Assembly (NCBI GenBank): GCA_022113835.1
Contig: JAILWY010000009.1
Location: 781,501-845,500, forward strand
Length of the DNA: 64,000 nt
Direction: 5' to 3'
Source: Atopsyche davidsoni
Lineage: Eukaryota > Arthropoda > Insecta > Trichoptera > Hydrobiosidae
How positions within the stretch are numbered: position 1 is the stretch's first letter; each line of letters opens with the position of its first letter. Made by a program: the position numbers and the translations under genes. Below the pieces are notes generated by a model. It was not told the origin of the DNA. It did no database searches and saw nothing but the letters and a program-made list of their open reading frames with translations. This document shows positions 1 to 11,700 of the stretch, piece after piece.

Positions 1-2920
1 TAAATCTGTTACCGAGAACCGCAGAACGATGGCAATACATGACAAACAAATGACAACTCACGTCTGAAGGACAAAAAAGACAAATGCATGTAGGGTTGCC
101 ATAGTTATCAATCACTTGAAATAATAATTTGAAGTATGATTTTAAAAGAGTATTTGGTTATATGATAACTGTGCAAAAAAATATTTTTTAGTTATTGTGC
201 CTAAAATACAATAACTAAAAAAACTTTTGAGAAATGATGTGTTTTAACAAAATTTATAAAGTAATGAAATTTTCCATTGCTTCTAAGGGTAAAAAGAAGA
301 TAAGATAAATTTAATAATTTTGAAATGCTCCGAATCATCACTAGTAAAGACGATCAAATAGTATTTTTTGTTATTAAAATAAATCATTGAATATTCTTTG
401 GCTTTATAATACCTATTAGTTGTATGTTTTATTTGACGATAAGCAGCCCTCAAGAACTGGCCAGCAGTTGTACCCGTTTTGGGATCGGTAGTGCAAGTTG
501 TCCCACGTGCTCGCTGCATCACGGTGGCCCTACGCGCCGCACAGCCTACGAACAGAAGCCGGAGCGCCTAACCTAACCCAGATAGTGGGGCCCGGGGAGT
601 TTTTACCGTTGCGGGATAATGATCTCCGAAGTTCTTTAATTGAATGACGGAAGAAAGACCTCGCAAATGTTCTGTATCCAGCGCCGGGCAAATGGAATAC
701 CTCAGAGGTGACAATTGCACCGCTGGGCGTCCGAGAGGATCGTTACAATCACAAATGAGACTTCCTTTTCATCAGCCCGACAGCAAATTTGTAGAAGTGG
801 CACGGCTTTACAGTTTTAAAATGACCAGGGCGAAAATATCTTACTTCCTTGATGTAGCTTTTGGGATACCAATCCGCATGTTTAGAAACAGCTCTTCGTT
901 TGTGCCCGGTATAGTTCGCTCCGTGAATTAAATAAAATAATGTTAGGCCTGTTTAATTTATCAATTTAACGCTTTGATTTTAATGCGTAATTACCTATTT
1001 ATCGAACTACATACCTCTGTTGACGCTTATTACTGATGAATAAAAATATATTAAGATTCTCTAACCGTTGCACATGCGAACTGATAACTTAAAAACATGT
1101 TTTTACTTTTTGATCACTTAAAAAAAATAAACGATTTTAGGAACACACAACAATACGATATACATATATTTAAATATGCATATTTTAAAACATCCAAATG
1201 AGTGTGTTAGATATCATCAATCCGCATGGCAAACGTATAATGATATAACAAATAACTGGAAGTGTATTTATTTTTATATGTAGTAGTGTATTATTATTAG
1301 GTATCAAATGCATATCTCAAAAGGTGAACAAATAAGATCGACTTGTACAAATAAATCTGATAAATCCTAAAACTCGGATAGAACTGTCAGGCGGCATTTT
1401 TTATGATGACACTGAAGTCTTCCAAGTCCACCGCACTTGCTGGCGATAAGACGCAACAATTCGAGCAATTCTGGCAAATATTTGCACGAAACTTACCGAC
1501 GAGGAAGAAAAACAATCTTCGGCCGTGTTTGACAATTCAATCTCGCATATTTAAAAATTCTGTGAATCCAGAAAAACTTTAAATTAAATGCATTCATATT
1601 TTTAGTCTTTACGTTTTTTTAATCAATGGCTTAATTTTATTAACCTACACTTCGAGGTTTCTTTGTACAATTAAATTCAATCTTAAAAAAAAACTCCAAT
1701 AAAATCTACGTTTATGTAAATATATGTACTGCCTTTAAATGTTTTAATTCTCAAGCGCATCTAGAGTATTCGAAATAATAGATTAGACACTACTTTTGTT
1801 CTTAATATTTTCACCGAGTAGCTAGATCTTTAAGGTGATAAATTTACTGCATTGTGAGTTATGGTTTTGAGATTTAGCATTTTGACTTCGGTACGTAAAT
1901 ATTTGATATAAATAATTGACATAAAATTTTCGACTTATATTTAATTCGAAGTTGACATTGGAATCCAAATACCTATAGTTAATGTTAAACACAAGAATCT
2001 TATATTCAAAAATATATAATATTTATAAATATTTGACAATTTTTAAAGAAACATTTTTGAATAAAATATCGATTGCGCGGCCGTGAACATAAAAATTGGA
2101 AAAGAAAATTAGTCGAATGAATGCGTACTCGTGGCGGATTATTGTAAGTAGATTATATTATTACATCTGAGGTATTAAAAAACTTGTATGGAATTAGCAA
2201 GCAGGTATTGTGTACAGTCTGCTAGGGGACTCGCAGCGGCTGCACTTCTTCGAAGCGGACAGCCGATCGGGCAGTTTGCATTTTAATTGCTCTTCGCAAT
2301 TTAAAACAATCGTTGTCATCAAAAATTTCGAGCTAATTACAAGAAACATCAAGTTTTTAATTTTAAATACCTACCAAAATTTTCTGACGCCATAAAATAT
2401 AGAACTTGTCTTTTATCGTTACGAATATCTCGCTCCGGTGTTACATTATATTCTTGTGTGAATTATTTGTGTTTATTAACTATTTTTTTCTTTTAATCAT
2501 GGCATGTTTGTTAAGTTAACGTTTACCTGTTAAAAAATATTGTTATCGTACCAAGTAAGAATATTAGGCTAATGCATATATTATACTTTTAGGCTTAAAA
2601 TTATTATTATTGATAAAGTTTTGTATTAAATTATTACTTAAAAGTTTTTGGGATATTTTTAAAATTAAATGTAAAAATAACTATTGATTAATATATAAGT
2701 TGTTTAAAATATTACTGTCATTTTATTGCAATCTTAGTGAGTTGTTGAGTAAAGCTGTCATTGAGATAAACAAATTTACACGGCTCAGGGTGTATCTTTT
2801 TATAGACTCATAAAATATAAAAGCGTAGGTATTTTGCGTGTTGACTCGACTGAAATATAATTCAAAATAAATCTGGAAGATAAAGAAGAGGTTCTCTAGA
2901 AACTTGAAGTTCTTTCAAAC
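1..2920. other. AT-rich intergenic or intronic DNA, no gene recognised
   Basis: This stretch is AT-rich with short GC-richer patches (about 480-620, 650-760 and 2215-2280). I see no convincing exon, RNA gene or element boundary. If the minus-strand exon at 2921-3007 is real, this would be its first intron. Confidence 0.5.
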
Positions 2921-3007
2921 CTGAGAATTGTCAGCGGCGCCGTCCGGCTTGGTGTTCGCCGCCACCCATGCCTCTGCGAAGGTCTCCATTGCGCTTTGAA
3001 AGTCCAT
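2921..3007 (-). CDS. possible first coding exon of an unidentified gene
   Basis: Read on the minus strand, an ATG (plus-strand CAT at 3005-3007) in good initiation context (GGAAGATGG) opens 29 codons beginning MDFQSAMETFAEAWVAAN. They end at CAG followed by GTTTGA, a weak but possible splice donor, in phase 0. An in-frame stop lies ten codons upstream of the ATG, so this would be a true N-terminus. A GC-rich stretch at about 3290-3530 lies upstream on this strand and could hold the promoter or 5' UTR. The rest of the gene would run off the left edge. The sequence looks like the conserved start of a regulatory protein. I had a vague association with insect E93/Mblk-1-type factors but cannot confirm it, so no function is assigned. 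It could also be a chance open frame. Confidence 0.3.
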
Positions 3008-3381
3008 CTTCCTCCGGATACTGACGAGGAAGCCTCAGAAAGCGGTCGGACTCGGAGTATGCCAGATCATAATTCAAAATCAAGTGTCAATCCGCACACG
3101 ACAGAATCTCAAAAAATCCACCTCCGTCATTCAAAAACAAAATATTTAAAAATATCACTTATAAATATTTCTAGCGTATTTGAATAATGTTTCACATATC
3201 ACACGGATGAATCAGTTCACTTTTTGAATGCTCAATACAATCGGCCAATTGTTACCGAAAGTGCTGTGTTTGTTATCTTTGCGAAGTATTCGGCTCGAGC
3301 GCTAACCGCGGAAGCGCTATCCCCGCCACGTCCAATCGCCTCGACAGCCGTCGAGCAACTGACTCGCCGCGCTCGCACCGG

Positions 3382-3424
3382 CCCCGAGCACCCCGAGCAC
3401 CCCGAACACCCCGAACACCCCGAG
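3382..3424. repeat. 9-bp minisatellite (CCCCGAGCA)n
   Basis: Nearly five tandem copies of a 9-mer, CCCCGAGCA or CCCCGAACA, lie inside a GC-rich patch (about 3290-3530). The repeat creates chance open frames on both strands and is not evidence of a protein. Confidence 0.8.
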
Positions 3425-3529
3425 GCGGCGCCCGAACAGCCCTCGCGCCGAGCGCGCGTCCCTCTCTGGCGCCGGCCCGCAGCCCCGCGGCGGAGAGGGA
3501 TATCGATACTTCGCCGAGGGTGAGGAAAA

Positions 3530-6500
3530 TCTACAAGCGGAACGCGAAAATCGCCTATCCGAAAGACAGATTTTCATTTGATGATTCTCGAAAAAAGAAT
3601 ATAAGATATCGGAAAGTTTAAAGGGAATATTCTTTGCGGGTTTATTTATTTTTATTCGGTGTCGCGCCTTGGCCCTGCCCACTGCCGCCGGGGGGGCGCG
3701 GAGGTGAGCTGCGAAGCAACGCGCCCGAGAACTGGACCGACATCTTTATCAATACTCTTAGACTAATGCTTTTAATTTTTCTTATTTATCATATATTTAC
3801 TTACACAATAAAAACCAAGCTTATATTCAAAATGGATGTTATCCCAATTTTTATACAGACTTTGAGAAATTTAATAGTTGCACCAAAGAAAATTAGTTTT
3901 AAAGTTTTTAGATAAAGTCAAACTCTTATCAAGATAATTTACAACGTGGCGTATTTATTTACTATTTAAATAATTCAAAAAGGTTTGAATTGCAATTGTA
4001 AATTGCAGGTAGGATTTTGAAGAGACAATTACTCAAGATGATCTTTGAGCTAGCCGATGTTTTCCTGGACCGACTGCCACAAAGTTATAAATACATAAAT
4101 CTGTAAGGCAATATTTCAACGGACGATTTGAATTCTTACAGACTCCGTCGTTTCTCAAGTTTCTCATGCGAGCAAAAAATTGAAATACGGCCTCATTGTC
4201 GTAAAACAATCTAAAAGACCTCTCCGGGGCGGGCGGGGCGGGGGGCTGGGGGCTCCGCCATAAACCGAAACACAAACGGGGGCCATAAAGCGAGGACTCG
4301 GCCCGCAAGATTATCTGGGAGCAATATAACGTGTGAAGATTAGTGCGCACCAGCGGAGAGCGACCCGCGGCGCGCGAGCCTCGGGGCACACCCGGTATAT
4401 CGGCGGCTCCCGAGCCGATTTTTTTGATGATTTAAAATTTGCATGGTTGTCTATCTGAGTAATAAACCCGCAGAGAGACCTCATCACACGATCCTCGAGT
4501 CAGTAGTACTCATTGTTACCAAACTATACAGGACTGATGTCATTTATGAGAATTCGAGTCAAGTCGAAATCTGTTCAATACGTTGTCCTCAAATATAAAA
4601 AAGCGTAAATCTAGAAACCCGTGGCCAAGATGACTATGACAAATTCGTCGATACATCGAATCTAGAGCTTAAATCGAGCAATCGGACTGAGTTACTGAGT
4701 CGAAATAAATATTCTTTCACACTCGATCGGGAGATTCTTCAAAATCAGAAATGCACCCAAGCGGCAATTAGATCGCTTAAGGTCCAGAGTCCGGTCGAAT
4801 GATTTCTGTGTACTTTAGTTTGCTATACCAACGTGGTAGCATTAAAATATGCTCAAAGGTCTCTCAATTATTAATGACTATTGTTATATGAACCAAATAC
4901 ATTATTTATTCGTACAAACATAAATCATAATATAATATCATATTTTACTAGTATGTTATGAAAATGCCAGTATTTATTTAATATAAGCATAATTTGGTCT
5001 TATTTTAGGATATAGTCTCATAAAAATATTCGCTTTGATAAACTAGACTAGATAAAATAGAACGTGCATGTTAAAAATAAATTTGTAATAATGCAAATAA
5101 ATTTATTATATGGATTTTAATTGAGTATTCCTGATACTCGAACGATTTATAGATTAGAATCTTTTCATTTAGTAGAATCAACGCATTATATTTTATCAAT
5201 TGAATCTTATCGACTGGATTTAGTTTATTGCTTTATTGATTTCATAGCAAATCTGTAGCTATACACTTTATTAATGATTATATAAATGATAAAAACATTA
5301 AATTGACTTAACTACAAAATCCTTTTATTTCAAAGATTTGGTTGGTACTTTATATCTTTGGACCTTTCGTAATACAAAAAAGCCATAACCTTTTTAATAT
5401 TGTTTAAATTTCATATATACTTTTATTTCATTATAACAAGTATTTTTCCGCATAGAATTTGAACCCTTGGATATTTGTTTGCTGCGTAAATAAAACATAT
5501 TATAAAAATACTGTATACAATAAAGTAAACCTAAAAAACACAAAAAAATGATTATTTGATTCAAAATCATTTAACTGAAGCAAGTTGTGAATGGAGCAAA
5601 ATATGTTTCTAATGTAAAAATGATTGATTTTTTTTATATAACTTAACAATTAAAATAAAGCTATTAGATGTTTTAAGTGAATGAAATAAGAAACAATTTA
5701 TACGTGTTTTTGAAGATTTAATCGTTATTAAGTTCAGTAATATACATGTTACAGTTAAAGGCATAACAAGGTTATTATTTTTTTTAATAATGATTATTTA
5801 TTTATATAATCAGAATAAGTATAGATCGTTAACAAAGTACGATTCATAAAGTGTTTTTGTTACATGAGTTTTAAGGTTTGTTCATGGTTATCGATGCCTC
5901 AAAAGGGATCAAAATACCTGGATACAGCTAACCCGGCCACGCTCGACTTACTCCGCGCGGGATGCGAATCGGAGACTCTCATTCCAGCAGCCGCGGCCGC
6001 CAGACTGCTAGCACGCGCTCACTGTAATTCTGAAGCATTTTTTTAAAAGAAACTTGAAACTTTAAAATAACGCAATGTATAGAAATCAATAATAAATATT
6101 TACCATGACGAGTTTTTAAAAAATGGTATATAGAGACATGCGTTTATTTCTCAGTGATTATGTCTGACAAAAACCATGCTTTTAATAAATTGACGATAAA
6201 AAATATAAAAATAACTTCTGTGATTTATTAGCAATAGACGATTTCATAAATATATATAAAAAGTCAAGCATTGCAAATCACTTCATCGAGAGTCACTCAT
6301 TTGATAACGTTTGAGTCTAGAAATAGTTCTCTGTATATCAAATGGTTATCGTATGCCAAATGGGCAAATGGCTGAAGATGCCCTTGAAAGATATCCGCTT
6401 GCACTTTGTCGATGATTATATTATTTGATTTATCAATGAACATTAGTTTATGTACATTTTAAAATGGTACAGTTTTTTTTAAATAGTGTTTTCGTTTCAT

Positions 6501-6887
6501 ACAACAGTAATTAATATATTTCAAAAATCATAAGGATAAGTAATTTTAAGCGTTGAGGTTAAGCTGATATTAAAAATATCAATCAGACTGCTTTGAAAAA
6601 TTAAATTTTCATTAAAAAAATTTACAATGTACATATATTATCTACATAAGATTACCTAAGGTAGCATTTTTATAATAAGGTTTCGCGAAATGCTCGATTA
6701 CAATAATATACACAATATGCAACAAATTCAACTTTTAGGATTTTTTAATATTTATTAATACGATACTACGACACAAATATTGTCAAAAATGTTGAAATTC
6801 AGTACAAAAAAAGCTTTTGTAAATATCCATACGTATAGTTTTGAGATAAAAAACAAAAAAAAAATTGGTGGTAAACGCAGTGGTCTC
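3530..6887. other. intergenic DNA, no gene recognised
   Basis: Mostly AT-rich sequence. A G-rich run at about 4225-4260 could form a G-quadruplex, and a GC-rich patch lies at 5930-6025. Neither carries a supportable exon. Confidence 0.5.
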
Positions 6888-6891
6888 TTAA

Positions 6892-7340
6892 CACACTTTA
6901 GGCGGGAACCAAATTGACTAAACTGATGTGCGAAGCGGACGAAATTTGCGTAAAATTGCACGGGTGAAATTTAGTCCATACACTCTTTGATTTGCATGTA
7001 GTCAAATAAATCGTTTCCTATAAAAAGTTGAACCACTTCATACACACTGTGCGGATTACTTGGCATCACAACAACACCACTTTGTCCTAAAAATTGTTCA
7101 ATCATTGGAGGATTAGCATTCTCTGACCACTCCACTTTGTCATAGTCACTTTGTTCAGAATCACTGGACAGTATTGGTAGAAGTAACGTTGACAAGTCCT
7201 AAACAAACATTTCGAGCTGTAAACCTAAAGAATAAAATGACCATTAAGAGTAAACACATTCAAAAACGTATCAATATGCGCTCCGCCTTCAGGCGGCAGT
7301 CCGCGAAACGGGTAATAGTACCCGCCCCGCCTTTAGTGTG
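6892..7340 (-). mobile_element. non-autonomous piggyBac-like element
   Basis: The element is flanked by TTAA at 6888-6891 and 7341-7344, the hallmark target of piggyBac-type transposases. Its ends are inverted repeats, CACACTTTAGGCGGG at 6892-6906 and CACACTAAAGGCGGG read inward from 7340, matching at 13 of 15 positions. Inside, the minus strand keeps a short open frame (6971-7195) that resembles the acidic N-terminus and start of a piggyBac-family transposase. The DDD catalytic core is absent, so this 449-bp copy cannot mobilise itself. The ends and the target site are seen directly; the family assignment rests on these plus weak protein similarity. Confidence 0.75.
6971..7195 (-). pseudogene. 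piggyBac transposase N-terminal remnant
   Basis: This is a 74-codon open frame inside the 6892-7340 element. It starts MSTLLLPILSSDSEQSDYD, an acidic serine-rich head, followed by FLGQSGVVVMPSNPHSVYE and a VQLFIGNDLFDYM segment. That order matches the known piggyBac pattern of an acidic N-terminus and then a conserved block around 'F.G..G' and 'LFF...LL..I'. It stops where the catalytic domain should begin, so only an inactive internal remnant remains. The gene direction is from the 7340 end toward the 6892 end. Confidence 0.5.
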
Positions 7341-7439
7341 TTAAAAATATGAATTTCAATTATTTGTAATATTTTATGGAAGCGAATGCAAGAAGTAAGT
7401 AATATTGTGGTGAAAAAAATTCGGAAAAGTTCAAGCCGT

Positions 7440-7790
7440 AAAAACTTTCTCAAAAGGGTCCGAATCGTCCGGCCGGAGCTCGATTCAGGTTTAGGGGCGA
7501 GAGCGCCGGGACGCGTTAAGCTTATCCAAGGGCCGGGCCGGGCGCCGCGGCGGGCGGCAAATCCGGCGCGCGTAATCCGCGCGGCATGCGCGTTATCCCG
7601 GCTTAGGCGGCCCAACCCGCGCCCGGGGCGGCGGCTAATCCGCCCGCGCCGCCCCGCGCCTGCGCGCCCAGGCGCCGCCCCCGCCCTCGCCCCCGCCCCG
7701 CCCCGCCCGCCCCGCCGCCCCGCCCCGCCCCGCCACGCCCACTGCGGCCCGGGCGCCCCGCGCGACCGCACGCGCCTCTCACCGAATGTC
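7440..7790. other. GC-rich, CpG-dense island
   Basis: About 350 bp of extreme GC content sits in AT-rich surroundings, with many CG dinucleotides and a run of CCCCGCC-type repeats at about 7670-7735 that could form G-quadruplex or i-motif structures. Open frames on both strands here are products of composition. It lies between the piggyBac-like element and a hammerhead-bearing repeat. It could be a CpG-island promoter or a simple-sequence expansion. Confidence 0.6.
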
Positions 7791-7811
7791 ACTACTTTTA
7801 CACAAATACCA

Positions 7812-7935
7812 TGTAACAACAAGGGACAAGGCATTTGTCATGCATCTGATGATGACCCAGTGTATTGGGTCGAAACTAGTAATGCAAAATTTTTAATAAG
7901 ACAAAATACAAAGGTACTTTTATCATTAATGGAAC
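7812..7935 (+). mobile_element. hammerhead-bearing retroposon, family A, copy 1
   Basis: A short inverted stub of the family tail (GGGACAAGGCATTTG, about 7823-7837) is followed by the ribozyme motif at 7841-7886 and then by the tail, with ...AAGGTACTTTTATCATTA. The same unit occurs near 16.8, 25.4, 30.7 and 44.5 kb. Boundaries are approximate because I found no clear target duplication for this copy. Confidence 0.65.
7841..7886 (+). ncRNA. predicted hammerhead ribozyme (family A)
   Basis: The order is stem I strand TGCAT, core CTGATGA, stem II GACCCA-GTGTAT-TGGGTC (6 bp), core GAAA, stem III nucleotides C-TA-G, cleavage triplet GTA, and stem I return ATGCA (5 bp). One extra T sits between the CTGATGA core and stem II; an extra core nucleotide beside helix II is known in a natural viroid hammerhead. 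ACTAGT, which spans stem III, is palindromic, so two copies could form the dimeric hammerhead described for Penelope-like elements. Activity is untested and is inferred from fold and core identity. Confidence 0.65.
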
Positions 7936-8194
7936 ATGGATATATTTTGTAATACTACGTTTATTTCACATGTAGCGAGAGCTCTTTCGCCGAACACGGC
8001 ATCTTCAAAACTGAGTCTATACAGAAAAAAGCGAGCTTATACATAACAAATTCAACAGAAATACATGAATCAAAGATTATACTACATTTCAAATTTATGT
8101 GCGCTCAATAGAAGCAACTTTTCCACATATATATACGTAGTCTCCAAAACCACTTGGTTTTATTTTATTATTACTTTTATCATTATGTTTAATA

Positions 8195-8740
8195 ATGATT
8201 AAGTACATTTTTTCAAATATTGAAGATTTATTAAAGAAATTCTTTTTTCTAAGAGTTTCTTCATCAATCAATCAAACTTGTATAGGCAAAATCGTACTCC
8301 CTGTGAGACGGTCTTCACAAAAATCAATAATATATTTAACAGGTGCGTGTATTTACTTAATTAAATAAACTTTTAAAAATAATAATATCCAGATCGGATT
8401 TAAATGCTTCACTCAGTACTTTGTGTTAAAATTCTAGTATTGCAAGTCACACATTATTTAATTGTTATATGAAGTACGTTGTTTCATTTATAGGATATGA
8501 TTGTTAAAAATTCTTGCTTAGTACCAGTGATTCGTTAGTATAATTGGTAATGCACCGGCCACGTAAGCTTGGAGATGTGGGTTTCGAATCCCACTCAAAT
8601 CACGATGATATTTTTCTAAGAGTTCCTTTAATCAATTTTCAATATTTGAAAAAATGTACTTAATCATTATCAATCAATCAAACTTGTATAGGCAAAATCG
8701 TACTTCCTGTGAGACAGTCTTCACAAAGATCAATAATATA
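8195..8740 (+). mobile_element. composite tRNA-headed SINE-like element
   Basis: A tRNA-like head (8527-8603) is embedded between two copies of a body sequence. One 72-bp segment is directly repeated (8263-8334 and 8669-8740, a few differences). A 29-bp segment at 8195-8223 is perfectly inverted at 8639-8667. A related copy in the opposite orientation lies at about 49200-49500. The arrangement suggests a nested or rearranged SINE family. No protein is encoded. Confidence 0.55.
8527..8603 (+). other. tRNA-like SINE head
   Basis: GTGATTC at the start pairs with AAATCAC at the end (6 of 7). A D-arm-like A box (TTAGTATAATTGGTAATG) and a B box GGTTTCGAATCC inside a T-arm (GTGGG..CCCAC) are present. 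The anticodon arm pairs poorly, the position normally occupied by U33 is A, and the T loop has one extra base. I therefore read it as a Pol III promoter head of a SINE, not a working tRNA. Confidence 0.6.
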
Positions 8741-8749
8741 CCATAAAAT

Positions 8750-11700
8750 TCGTTTTAAAAAAGTGTGTTGTATTATATGTGTTAGAGCAAGGAATACATT
8801 TTTGGTTGAATGGACTCCACAGCAATGCTTCTTGCAGACACTGTGACATAACCGACAACGGTTACTTGCCGAAGCGTCCTAAAAATAGTTAAAATTAAAG
8901 ATTCTTTTATTTTCCAAAAATTAGATTTACAATAGATTCCCTTGATGTGTTTATAACAAAACAGAAAACCAAATAACAGGTCGTCTTTTTCGTTGTTTAA
9001 AAATAAAAAAAAACATCGGAAATAATAAGACGCTATTGGCTTTTTGTTGTTTGGTTATCAGTTGTATCAAAGCGCATGTAGGTCGCTTGCGCTTGTAGCC
9101 ACACTGCAGTGAAATGATATGAGGTCCTGAATTGTATAATTTGCTATTTGATAACAAGATTATTAAATAAGACGTATGAAACTTTTGTAACTGTTAGTAA
9201 GAAATTTGTATTTTGTATATTAAAAACCCTTCGTGAATGCCACTGACATTTATAGACATGTTTTTAATTAATTTTTTTTTTTATAGTAAATCGAAGTTTA
9301 TTTTTCTAGAAAATTAAACTAGTCAAAGCAATATAAACAATTTTTTTTAGTAGCTTAAAAGCTAAGTGTTTTAAGTAAAATTGAAGTCTAAAACAACTAT
9401 TATAATTACAAGTTTGTACTCCTGGAAAGAAAAGCGATGTGTGGTAGTCGCGTTATCTCGTACAACCAATCAAACAGTGCATAGCTTGAAATACGCCATA
9501 TAGAAATAATTTTTAAAAACTTAATTTATTTGTATATTAAAATTATAAAAAACAGGAGAAATAATAAAATGTTCTGAATTAAATATATCGTATTCAGCGA
9601 AAAGAACTATATGTTCTATAATTGTGTTTAATTGATAGATGAGATTTCAAATCTGGTTTTAATCATTCTAAAAATTAATTGACTCTCTTATCTAATCTAA
9701 CGGACTAATCATATGAACTGTAATATTTAATAAAGACTTTTTATTATTAAAATGTTTATGAATGACATAACATAGACAAATGAAGATGTGCACATAAGAA
9801 AATAATAGAACTGTGTACGTTTTTTATTTTAATGCTGATTCTTTTCAACCATCCAGCCTTAATAAAACAGAAAAATATTTTCTTTCTGCATCGAAGGAAG
9901 AATTGTAAAAGATATAACGTTTTAAAGAAGCTCGTTTATCAATATGTGGACACTGCTTTAAAAAATAACAGTTTAATGACCCATTTGAAACTAACCGGTG
10001 TCATCTAATATTCAATATGATCATGATTTATACGAATATGCGTGGGAGGCTGGGGATAATAATTAGTGTATGATTGCATTTAAAATTTTAAGTCATTTTT
10101 CTTAATTTACTTAGTGACAGAGAGTTTTCGCTTCATCGGGACGGATCGCCTTCGCCTGGAACTGAGTCATTCCCTCACGCCGAGCTGATTGAGATTTACT
10201 TTATGACCTGTTAAACGATCAATTTACCTGAGTATTTTAAGGGGCTATAATATTTTTATTGGTTCTTACCGCAGCGGCAGGTAAGAGAGGGTCAGAGCCA
10301 ATTAATGTGAGGTATTGCCAATTACTGAGGTAGTGCCTACTAACTACCCTAGGCGTATGAATGCCTTCAAAGGGCGTTTGCTTATTTAAGTGATATTATA
10401 TTACGAATAAACGAAGACCAGTAAAATCGTTACATGATAATGTTATAAGAATCGTTTAGTTTTACAAAACGTTTTAATTATAAAATGTGTCTAGGTTTTA
10501 AGATTAGGATAACGATTCGAGAAAAAAAATATTTTATGGAGATTTTTTTTTTAATTTCGGTGACGTATCAGCCCGGACATAGACGCAATTACTTTTGACT
10601 CTACCTTCTGTTATCTTTCATTTAAATACATTGCCTAGCTTTTCATACTTGCGTGGTTATAGACTTTTTGTTCTCAGATGATCTATGCGCGAACGTCCCC
10701 TCCGCTCGTACAATAGAGATAAAACAAAGGTCGCACCCACTTCGGGGACTCCGAATGAGACGTTAAGCGCCTCCACAGCCGGTAGAGGAACTCACACAGC
10801 CAGTGTCGACGTAACCAATTTCTCTTCAATAGTATTAAGGCAGGTCTCATCTTGCTGCTTTGTATGGTATTGGATATGAAGCAGAGTTACTATTTAGTTA
10901 TTGAATATTCCATAGCTCCGTCCAGTGCTCGGTAAGCTCCGCACTAATCTTAATGAAAGTTGTTATTGGCCATTGTGTTTAATTAAAGCCCGTGTATTAG
11001 GCACTGTGCTTTGGGGCGCAGTTCGTAAGGCCGGAGGGTTGGAGGGAGGCCAGGTTGTGGGGGCGAGGGCGGTCAAGGTTACCCCTTTACTTCTATATCG
11101 CCGATTAAGTACTTGTAGATTTATTTATATGCAAATTATTACGAACATAACGATGGTCAGATTTTCATATAAGCGAAAGCAATAAGCAGCTAGTTATATT
11201 CGCATTAAAATCTATTAAAAATTGTTGTATTTACTTAAAAATACTTCGTGTCCAGGGAAAAATCCAAGGTAAAATATGCATTGGATGAAGAAGTTAACAT
11301 GGATGTGGAATTTGCGACAGTAGCTGGAAATCAGGAGTATAGGTAAACTAATATTATAAGATTGGCTTAGGATAGAGAAATGTTCAGTGAGATAGTCACT
11401 GTAACATATACCAGATCTTTTACAACAATAATACTTTACATTTAAAAAAGTATTAGAGATATTTATAAAATCAATTAAATAAACTCAAACAATAAAACAG
11501 GGAGCTGCTGTAATAAAGATGATTTTTCTACATATTAAGACCTTAAATCTAATTGCTTAATATATATTCAACAGTGCGACAAAAAATATTTCCAAGCAAT
11601 TTATGAAAGCAGAAATTTAATTGCCTCGTGTTTATATTTTTTTTTTACACAGTAAGTTTTAAATTTCAAAGCTGGATTTTTTTTACTGTAAAATTTTTTA

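Noticed and set aside
2206..2290. Cadherin-like exon (VYSLLGDSQRLHFFEADSRSG)
   Set aside because: The peptide is reminiscent of a cadherin repeat, but no polypyrimidine tract precedes it, no good donor follows, and no neighbouring exon is visible. Too weak to annotate.
7841..7886. CRISPR-like or riboswitch interpretation of the dispersed family A motif
   Set aside because: Copies are scattered, in both orientations, with target duplications, and the conserved core matches the hammerhead; there is no spacer array and the host is a eukaryote.
7289..7952. Long overlapping open frames of 180-190 codons on both strands
   Set aside because: They arise from the GC-rich island with few stop codons, show arginine/proline/alanine runs only, and run into the repeat family A sequence.
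8527..8603. A functional tRNA gene
   Set aside because: Anticodon stem poorly paired, A in place of U33, an 8-nt T loop, and SINE body sequence attached on both sides.
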